A stretch of 64,000 bases of DNA from Phytophthora colocasiae (lineage: Eukaryota; Oomycota; Peronosporomycetes; Peronosporales; Peronosporaceae): NCBI GenBank assembly GCA_018806915.1, contig JAGKQI010000009.1, forward strand, positions 1 through 64,000. Reading direction: 5' to 3'. Shown here piece by piece: positions 22,070-30,400 of this stretch; position 1 is the stretch's first letter; each line of letters begins with the position of its first letter. The translations under genes and the position numbers were made by a program. A model generated the notes under the pieces. The model ran no database searches, was not told where the DNA came from, and saw only the letters and a list, made by a program, of their open reading frames with translations.

Positions 22070-22364
22070 CGCTCCGTAGCGAAGGCGAGACGCCGCGAAA
22101 TACTCCGAAACGGAGAGCGTGAGAGGGGCCGAGGGCTCAGACCGGAAAGCGCTGAGGCGCTGGGGCGTAGACGCCTGGTCACGGGACACCTCAGGAGCGG
22201 TTGGATCACTGGGGAGAATTGGAGAATGTGCTCGTTGAGCCAGCGCGCCCGCGCACTCTCGTTGAGAGATTTCTTTTATCGGAAAGTTGCCGGTGACAGG
22301 CCTTGACAAGGCAGTTATGTCTACAGTTGTAGATACTCCGTATCCACGGTTTGGTGGGGGAGGG

Positions 22365-22776
22365 TGTAACAAGGTTACACGGCGCTGCGCGCCTTGGCTA
22401 CAATAGGTGTGGTATACACCATCCGGGTCACAAGTCACAGATCCGTGTACGACACATAGTGTTTCTCACACGTCACATATGTAGCCAGTTGCTGGCTGTT
22501 AGCTCAGAGCCACACATTGCATTTGATTAGGATTTAGTATGTTAGATACTAAATCCGTTACATTCAGGATTAGGGCAATAAAATAAATAAAAATCAGTTT
22601 GCATTTTACATAATTAGTGTTAGTTCCTTTATTATAGGGACACTGATTGTGAGAGTCCCGTATTTAGTGGACTACTTGGTTCTTGTATAGAACCGAAGGC
22701 TAGTGCCTTGCAAGCAGGACTCTACGAGTCAACCAAACTTCCTCTGTGCCGTGCACACCTACGCAGCCCCGCTGCA
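22365..22776 (+). repeat. 3' LTR of G2 plus copy
   Basis: 412 bp, TGTAACAAGGTTACACGG... to ...CCCCGCTGCA, next to the GGATC duplication at 22777. It is preceded by the polypurine tract GGTGGGGGAGGG. Confidence 0.93.
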
Positions 22777-24161
22777 GGATCTGCCAAAATCTCGTTGAGG
22801 CAGGTCTCGATCACCACTTGCGCCCAGACACCGACTAACGGAGGGGGTCCCCCGATGATCCGTGATCTAGCTGTGTGTAGTTTCGCCTTGTGTACCCGTC
22901 GGTAGGCGGGTTACGCTCTTCCAGGTGACTTCTGAAGGTGTCTTGTAGGTCGGAAGAAAGTCTTGCGTGACGCAGGGGTTTGAGGTAGCGTGGGAGTTCT
23001 TCACTCCACCTCTGAGTACGTGATCCCGGTCGTAGGCGAGTTCTCGAGCCTTGATCCGGGTGCCTGGTCCTTGATCCAGGTCTTCCAATGGTCCGATGTT
23101 CGGGATTCAGTCCCTTCCTTTCCGTTGTTTTCCGCTTCCGATAGCGGGGGTCTTGAGAGGGCGAGATTCGACGGGATCCTTAGGCTAAACAACCAAGTCC
23201 TTCCGATCCGATGTATGCACTTAAAGGATAGTTCACTAGATAGGGCAAAGCTGACCAATATATTATCCAGACTTAACCGCTATACTAGGTCACGTATCCT
23301 TACCTTCCTGACGCTTGTAGGGCCAATGTAGTTCCCGGTTCCAGGGGTAGCGAAGACACTTGAGTGGTTCAGGGCAAATTCGATTCTGTTTATGGTTATT
23401 CCTATGCCTACTAATCCCATCCTGATTTACTATCCTACGACCACATGACACTGGCTACAGAGCTGATCCCTAGCTTGGTTCCCCTAACCCTGATCTTGAG
23501 CCGATTCCGTACTTAACCGAAGCTTGATCTCGCACTTAACCGAAGCTTGATCTCGCACTTAACCGAAGCTTGATCTCGCACTTAATCGGGGCTTGATCTC
23601 GCACTTAACCGAAGCTTGATCTCGCACTTAATCGGGGCTTGATCGCTGCCTGATCCCGCTTGGTAATCCTTCAAAGAATCCGGATCAGGCCACCAGAAGA
23701 GTCTGCGTCGCGCCTGGGGCTGACCTTGATCCGGAGCTGATCTCGTACTTATACGGGAGAGGATCATTGCGTGATCCTGCGTGATCCCGCTTCGTCGCCG
23801 CCCGGGGAAGTTGGATCGTGCTGTTAGAGGCTTCGGGGCGCCAGGGTAAGCCGATCGTGCTCGCTTGGGACCCCGTCATCGTTGATCGCGCGAGAACATC
23901 CTTGATTTCCCCATTCTTCCTCCGGCAGGATTCGGATCACCCACGAACACCGCGGCAGGATTCGGATCACCCACGAACACCGCTCCACTTGCTCCCCCGC
24001 CGGTGTCTCCGTTGCCTGTTCCCCGGCGGGACCCATCGTACCTTCATCTGATTCGACCCAGATCTGGGGATCACAGGTCCCCCCTGTCGCTCGTTCCGAC
24101 TCTATTCGGGTTCGTGGCTGATATCGCCTCTCCGGGAAAAATTCTCGTCCGCTTCACCACA
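22777..24161 (-). repeat. 3' LTR of G1-nested, main part
   Basis: On the minus strand it begins TGTGGTGAAGCGGACGAG at 24161 and reaches GGATC at 22777; the last bases are at 14969-14954. It is preceded on the minus strand by the polypurine tract CTGGGGGCGGA (24172-24162). It is close to the 5' LTR at 35387-36798 except in a block at about 22940-23090 and in the number of 23-bp repeats. Confidence 0.92.
23511..23645 (-). repeat. 23-bp tandem repeats, G1-nested 3' LTR
   Basis: About six units of ACTTAACCGAAGCTTGATCT-type sequence. The 5' LTR has about eight at 36131-36310, so the two LTRs of one element differ in copy number. Confidence 0.85.
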
Positions 24162-24245
24162 TCCGCCCCCAGCACGTAAGTTGAGCTGCCGCAGCTCACT
24201 TCGGGTTTATTTCCACATTCACCACCTGAAACACAAGTCGTTCAA

Positions 24246-27110
24246 GTGCCACCACTCCCTCACGATGTCCGATCCGCCTCCCTCGCCCCTTTGACGCCGA
24301 GAACGCCCTCGAGCGAGCACTCGCTCCGATCCGCCCGATCCACGGCCTCCCGCTTCTCAACCCCCGGGGTAAACCCTGAGCTGGTCACCTTGCAAGCGAG
24401 GCTGGCCCATAGCCAACGGATGCGCGAGACCTTGAGCCGCGATCGGGACCACCTGGACGACACCGTTCGCCGGTTGCGATCCGACATGGAGGATATGGAG
24501 CGCTTCCGGGACGACCAAGCGGAGGAGATTTTGCGGCTGAACGCCGAAATCGCTCATCTGCGATCGGGAACCGGAGATGCTATCGGTGGGGACGCGATCG
24601 CCGCCTTGCAGGATCAGCGGGCCCAGCACGACGCCGAACGACGGGAGTCTGAGCAGCGACTGGCCCGGATCCAGGCGCGGCTAGACTCTGCGCTCGAGGA
24701 TCTCGACTTCCGGCTGGCCGAACTTCGCATAGCCGGGGAGACGGAGATTGAACTCCGGGATGAGCTTCAGGATCGCGAACGGGAGCTCGCCGCCGTGCGT
24801 CATGACCTGACCCTCACTCAGCGTAGCCTTGATCGCTGGCAGAGGAACGATTCCTCCCAAGGTCCACAAGCGGCCATGGCCATGCCCGCTGATCAGACTC
24901 GCCCTACGGCAGAGGAGGCTCGGTTGAGGTTGGAGTTGACGCGGGCCCAAGCGGAATTGCTCGCCGCTCGAGCCGACGTCGCGTACCTGGAACGCGAGGC
25001 AGAGGATCACCAGGCTGAACTGGCTCGGGCACACCTCGCCTTGGAGGACGTATCCGCCCCGGATTCTCGCGCCCCGCCTTTGGATGCAACCGCCAATGCC
25101 GCCGCCGTATCCAGCCTGGAGCAAGATCTGGCAGACGCCTTGGGAAATCTGGAAATAATCCAGCACGACCGGGATCAGCTCTCCGTCCAGCATCGTGCCG
25201 CAATTGCCGAGCGGGATCAGGCCGTCGCGGACCTGGGTCAGGCCCGCCTCGACCGGGATCAGGCGATGCAAGATCTCAATCGAGTCACGGTAGATCGTGA
25301 TCGAATCCAGGTCGACCTGGACGATGCCACCCAAGATCGTTTATCGGTCCTCGCAGACCTTGACGTGGCCCGTTCCGCCCGGGATGCGGCGACACAGGAA
25401 CTCGACCAACTCCAGCGACAGAACGCGTCGGCCCTCTCTGACCTCGACCAACTCCAGCGACAGAACGCGGAGCTTCGACAGGCTCATCAAGAGCTGGACG
25501 CTGATTATGCCGAAGCCGAACAACAGCTGCATCACGCCAAGGATTCCTCTGCTCGGTTGTCCTCGTGGATCGCGGATCGACGGGCGGCTCGTGCCACCAA
25601 AAGATCTCGCAGCGCCTCCGCTTCCCCGGCCGTTCCTCCTTCCTCACGCAAGCGTCCAGCTCGGAGCTCCTCAGCTCCCCGTGATCTAAAAACTGCAGCT
25701 ACCGATGCTCCCGGATCAACCCAGCCTGTCACACCAACGGTGGTTCCGACCCCGGCAGGATCAACGGCGAGTCCGCTGGATCTGTTGGCGGACCAAGCTT
25801 CTGGGCAAGCCGGAGGGGAGGAAACCGACACTCCAGCCCCTGATCCGACCCCAGCACCGACGGATCAGTCCGGATCGCTCCCCGCCGAGGGTGATTCGCC
25901 GGATGAGGAAGAGGAAGACTCCGACTACGATCCCCAGCACCCATTCTCATCGCCGTCCGAAGAGGACGAGAGTCCAGAACCCAGCAATGGAACTAGTTCT
26001 GAGGCCGAATCGGAACGTTCCAACGAGGCGGAGGACTCCGAGGAGGACGAGACTCTACACATGGGCCGCCAACGGTCTATCTCGACGCACCGGCGCGAGT
26101 CCGGTCAGGTTCCGAGAGCCGGACCTTCCGGCACTCGTGGATCGGGGTCTCCGGACGGCTCAAGCCCATCTCCGGATGGATCAGGCCCGCCGTCTCCAGG
26201 ATCACCTCCGGGTTCCCCGTCACCGCCGCCACCTCCTCCCGGCGGTTCCCCGCCCCTCGGGCTCCGACCACCCCTGTTCCTGGTCGCCTCTTTCATTCCA
26301 GGCTACGATTGGCAGCGTACCTTCGCGGCCGCTGACATCGTACCGTGGGATCCGCAGGTGATCGGGCAGTATTCGATCGTGGGTCTGATCGCCAGTTCTC
26401 TGGGAAAACGGTTGTTGATCCCTTCGGGTTGGCTGTTCCCTTCCCAGATACAGACCGGGCCTGCACCGACCCCCGGCACCGAATACCTCAACGAGTTGAT
26501 CACGGGCGTGAACGTGCTTGATCTGCTGGCTCTGGAGCCGTGGAACGACTTCGCGAACCCGGGTCCCCTTACGTTCGATCTCGATTTGCACGAGAGGGAG
26601 GGAACACCCCTCGCGGCCGTGGCCGCCACCTATTGCGTCCTGGAGGAACGGCACCGTCAAGCATTTTGGGAGGCTGCCCATAACTTCGAGATCACCTCTG
26701 CCATGCAAGATGCGGATCTCGAACTGCAGCGGTATTATGTTGCTCGCAAGGCCAGGCGGAGTCGGGCTGGGTCTGCTTGGCGCCAGTTCCTTGCCTCCTT
26801 CCCCGCCATAATGCGTGACCAGTGGTTCGATCTCGACATCCTGTTGGATCCGTTCTTCCTTCACCTCCCCATTCCGGGCGTGGATGTGGTTCGTTGGTAT
26901 CCCGGAGTGGTCTCTCGGCGTGCCAACCGGGCGGATCCCAACGCGAACGTCCCAGAGCCGGCGAACCTGATCGAGGCTCTGGAGGAGTGTGACGAGGCGG
27001 ATCCGTGGCGTAACCAGTATCGGCAAGACCCGGTCAACCATCCCGCTACCAGGATCCCCCGCCTTATCGGCAAGTTCAATCCTCCTCCCGCTGGGGCCGC
27101 TTCTCCGTAA
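24246..27110 (+). CDS. G1 antisense ORF: coiled-coil protein with a conserved C-terminal domain (unknown function)
   Basis: Up to 954 aa, on the strand opposite to gag-pol, between pol and the 3' LTR. The listed start is a GTG; the homologous copy at 427 suggests an ATG at 24265 in another frame, so the true N-terminus is uncertain. Residues about 50-470 are almost all heptad-like coiled coil, with repeated (L/Q)DRDQA and LDQLQRQNA units at 25400-25470. Residues about 480-690 are acidic, Ser/Pro-rich and disordered. Residues about 690-954 form a globular-looking domain (FIPGYDW, DIVPWDPQVIG, KRLLIPSGWL, PLTFDLDLH, LLDPFFLH, WYPGVVS). This last domain is conserved at protein level in the antisense ORF of G1-host (43129-41462), whereas the DNA is strongly diverged. 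I recognise no known family; a structural or RNA/DNA-binding accessory protein is only a guess. Confidence 0.75.
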   Translation: MPPLPHDVRSASLAPLTPRTPSSEHSLRSARSTASRFSTPGVNPELVTLQARLAHSQRMRETLSRDRDHLDDTVRRLRSDMEDMERFRDDQAEEILRLNAEIAHLRSGTGDAIGGDAIAALQDQRAQHDAERRESEQRLARIQARLDSALEDLDFRLAELRIAGETEIELRDELQDRERELAAVRHDLTLTQRSLDRWQRNDSSQGPQAAMAMPADQTRPTAEEARLRLELTRAQAELLAARADVAYLEREAEDHQAELARAHLALEDVSAPDSRAPPLDATANAAAVSSLEQDLADALGNLEIIQHDRDQLSVQHRAAIAERDQAVADLGQARLDRDQAMQDLNRVTVDRDRIQVDLDDATQDRLSVLADLDVARSARDAATQELDQLQRQNASALSDLDQLQRQNAELRQAHQELDADYAEAEQQLHHAKDSSARLSSWIADRRAARATKRSRSASASPAVPPSSRKRPARSSSAPRDLKTAATDAPGSTQPVTPTVVPTPAGSTASPLDLLADQASGQAGGEETDTPAPDPTPAPTDQSGSLPAEGDSPDEEEEDSDYDPQHPFSSPSEEDESPEPSNGTSSEAESERSNEAEDSEEDETLHMGRQRSISTHRRESGQVPRAGPSGTRGSGSPDGSSPSPDGSGPPSPGSPPGSPSPPPPPPGGSPPLGLRPPLFLVASFIPGYDWQRTFAAADIVPWDPQVIGQYSIVGLIASSLGKRLLIPSGWLFPSQIQTGPAPTPGTEYLNELITGVNVLDLLALEPWNDFANPGPLTFDLDLHEREGTPLAAVAATYCVLEERHRQAFWEAAHNFEITSAMQDADLELQRYYVARKARRSRAGSAWRQFLASFPAIMRDQWFDLDILLDPFFLHLPIPGVDVVRWYPGVVSRRANRADPNANVPEPANLIEALEECDEADPWRNQYRQDPVNHPATRIPRLIGKFNPPPAGAASP

Positions 27111-27464
27111 GTCGCGCTAACTTCGATCACCTGCAGCAAGGCTCGGGGCTTCTCCCCGAGTTCGGATTCGGAACCCCATCCAGGGCCGTTTTGCATTCTT
27201 CCATCTCCATTCGTAACTCTCATAATCTCCACTCGTGATTCTCGTAATCTCCATTCCCACAGTCATTCCATCGTACTCGATCATTTTGAGAATGTGATCC
27301 CCTTTCACCTCCATCTCGACATCCCGGATCACCATCTTCCAACGTCAAATTCCCTGCGCACATGCATATACACAAATATAAAATTCTCGCTCTGATCTGG
27401 ATTCTCCTCCACATCAGCTTCCTCGATCACGGCGAGGCAATCCTGTCACCTCGCCTGACTTCCT
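27111..27464. other. Convergent 3' region between antisense ORF and pol
   Basis: 354 bp between the stop of the antisense ORF and the stop of pol. It contains short repeats of a (T/C)TC(G/A)TAATCTCCA type at 27215-27260 and no gene. Both transcripts must end or overlap here. No clear polyadenylation signal is asserted. Confidence 0.6.
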
Positions 27465-30400
27465 TTACACTTCTTCATGCGACTGCATCACGCCGAACCG
27501 GTTCCGATTAGCGTGGTCACGTAGGAACGCGCTCAATATGGCCCCACAGTTAAGATCAGCTTCGTCGACCCACGTTGGCTCATCATAACCGACCCAGTGC
27601 ACCAGGAATTCACGATAGATCCGGCCGTAGCGAGTTCGTTTCCCACTTCGCATATCCGAGATCCGTTCGACTTCGTACTCATCGGCATCCAGATCTGGGA
27701 CCCAACTGTCCTCCGGAAGGAGGATCTCATCGAAATCGAGCCGATCTGCTTCATCTACCGTCAACTCGATCCGCGGCCGATCCGGAAAATCCCGCACCGG
27801 CTTCAGCTTAGAAACATGGACCACCGGGAAGATATGGTAATCCGATCCCGCGATCTCCAGCTTGATCGTGAATTCATTGAGCTTCTCTGCAACACGGAAC
27901 GGGCCGTGCCAAAGGTGAGCGAGTTTACGTGCATACCCTTCCTTCACACGATCTAGGTATAGCCAAACTCGTGATCCCGCTTCGATCTGATGCGGATCGA
28001 CATCCTCATTGTGCCGATCAGCTCGGTCTGCAATCGCCTCTTGCAGCTTAGCGTTGACCTGTTCTCTCGACTGCTGGTAGTATCTCTGAACGCGATATCT
28101 CCACCGTCTTGGATCGCGATCGTGGCGTCTGGTCGATCCGATCGGGATCGTTGCCTCCAACGTCGATCTCGGATCCCATCCATGTACCAGGTAGTGAGGG
28201 GTATCTCCCCGAACCCGATCGTGAGCCGTGTTAATGGCGAACGTCAGTCTCTCCGCGTATTCATCCCAGTCCTTCTGATCGAGATCTTGAACATACATCT
28301 TGATCGCCCTAGTCGCCGTTTGCACCATCCGTTCCGCAGTCCCGTTGGCTTGTGGCCGGTAGGCCATCGTCGCCCGTTGTCGCTGCCCCAGGATCTTATT
28401 GAATGATCTGAAGAAGTCGGACATGAAACCCGGTTCTCGATCGTGCCTGATCATCTCGCTAGCACCAAATCTGCGGAACACGCATTCTTCATAGGATTCT
28501 GCGACGGTCTGGGCTGATCGGGAGGAACTGGCCTTCGCGATCACATATCCCGTGAACAGATCGACCCAGATCAGTAGTTCGGTGTTGCCTTTGTTAGATC
28601 TGGGCAGGGAGGGTATGTGATCCATCGCTATGATCTGGAACGGGTATGTTGCTTGCAGATTCCCCGGCGACTCGCCCCGGATCGTGGGCCTCCCCTTTCC
28701 AGTCTCACAGTCTACACACTCGCCTACGTATCGCTGCACGCTCCGATATAATCCCCTCCAGTGGAAATGATCTCGGATCCGCTGATAAGTGCGTCCGATC
28801 CCTTGATGTCCCCCTTCCAGAGTCGTATGGTAGTGGTGGAGGACATCCTGCTGTAGCGTTTCTGGGACCACTAGTCTCATCAAGCGATCGCGATCACCAC
28901 TTGATCTCGGCCCTGGTGGGCAGTAAAATAGCAGATCTTGTTCGTCTACCTCGTACTCGGAGGCGATCTTGGCGTAAGATCCAGATTCGGCTCGAGTAAG
29001 ATCCGCGATCTGCCCAGCCAGGTACTTCTTTAGTCCTGCGATCCAGACCTCCTCGTCCTGAGCTCGCTTGATCCGATCAACCCGCATCTCCCGGATCAGT
29101 TCCTCTCGCAGGACAGCGGCACCAGGTCGCGCTCGGGCTGTACGCGTGGCTACGGCCGACACTTGCACAGTTCGATCTTCAACTCGAGGGATCAACACCT
29201 CATCAAGTCGATTCAAGGTGATCAGATCGCGTCGATCTGCCTCATCGTGGACCGCGATCCCGCTTCCTCGTTGCAGCGCGGCACTCGCCAAGCTATCTGC
29301 ACTCCCATTCCAGTCTCTCTTCACATGGACCAGCTCGTGATCTCCCCAATTCCGCAAGTGATCTAGCACCTTCTGTTTCAGTAACGTCAATCCTGGCGCC
29401 TTACAGTCGATCTCGCCCCGGACTTGTCGGATCACCAGGTTCGAATCGCTACAAACGACCAAACGGCGGCGCTCTAACTGTGCGATCATGCCAAGACCTA
29501 GCAAGAGTCCACGGTATTCCGCTTCATTGACAGTAAGACTCTCCGCATAGTCTGATCTAGCCTTGATCACTTTCCACTCCGGAAAACTCCACACGATCGC
29601 GCTGAAAGCGCCTCCTCCTCGTTTCACGCGTGCCGAACCGTCGAAACTTACTACCCATAGCTCCTCACCTAGATCTACGGTGGGAATCGGCATCTGGATC
29701 TTACGTCTTGGTTCCTTCCGTGGCGCGATCGCAATCAGGGCTTCGTCGATCTCCGATCTAGGCGTTATATTAGCTGCGATCGCCCCCAGTATCTCATCCT
29801 CTCCCTTCGTACACTTCGTGATCTCGAGTGTCCATGGGGACAGGAGAGCAGACCATTGTCCCAGACGCCCTTGGAGGCCGGCAGACTTGAACAGCCAGGC
29901 AAGCGTGGGGTGTCTGGTTAGGACCTTGATCCGACGTCCCACCAACAGGGTGTAGTGTAGATCCAGGATCCGAAGTAGAGCCAACACCTCCTTTTCGGCA
30001 ACATTATAGTTTAGCTCGTTCGTCTTCAAGGTTCGGCTGGCAAACGCGACCGGGTGGTAGATCTGGTCGTGTTCCTGCATTAGTGCGGCGGAAATCGCCC
30101 AGTCACTGGCATACACGATCACCACGGGTAACTTCGTCATGTCGAAGTGACGAAGGATCGGGGTCGACGCGATCTTGGTTTTCAGGGCTGTAAACGCCCT
30201 GTGTGCCCTACCCCACCTTTCGTCGCCAGCTCTTTGGGCCAGATTGGCTTCGACCTTGCTTGAACAGGGGGGAGGCGTCGCCCCCAAGTCAGGATCCGGT
30301 GTACTATTCCCCTTTTGAGTCAAGGTGTCGGGTGATCCATCCTGATTCGACTTAAGCGCAACGGGATCTCGATTGATCGGGTCCGTACCATCCATGATCT

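Larger units (their letters stand above)
14970..22776 (+). mobile_element. G2 Gypsy element, plus copy, inside a G1 LTR
   Basis: A 7.8-kb element with 412-bp LTRs at 14970-15381 and 22365-22776, flanked by GGATC duplications. By eye the LTRs differ at only a couple of positions (CGGGG against CAAGG near the tip), so it is young, although gag-pol has several single-base frameshifts. Internal order: primer-binding site, gag, pol with chromodomain, then an antisense ORF that overlaps the end of pol, a polypurine tract (GGTGGGGGAGGG, 22353-22364) and the 3' LTR. Confidence 0.93.

Noticed and set aside
24681..25334. Minus-strand ORF of 217 aa opposite the G1 antisense gene
   Set aside because: It has no homologue in the other G1 copy, while the plus-strand frame is conserved as protein. 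It is a shadow frame of a GC-rich coiled-coil gene.
26220..27041. Minus-strand ORF of 273 aa, in the same sense as gag-pol
   Set aside because: It would be attractive as an extra sense gene, but the conserved domain motifs are on the plus strand and this frame is not preserved at 41462-43129.
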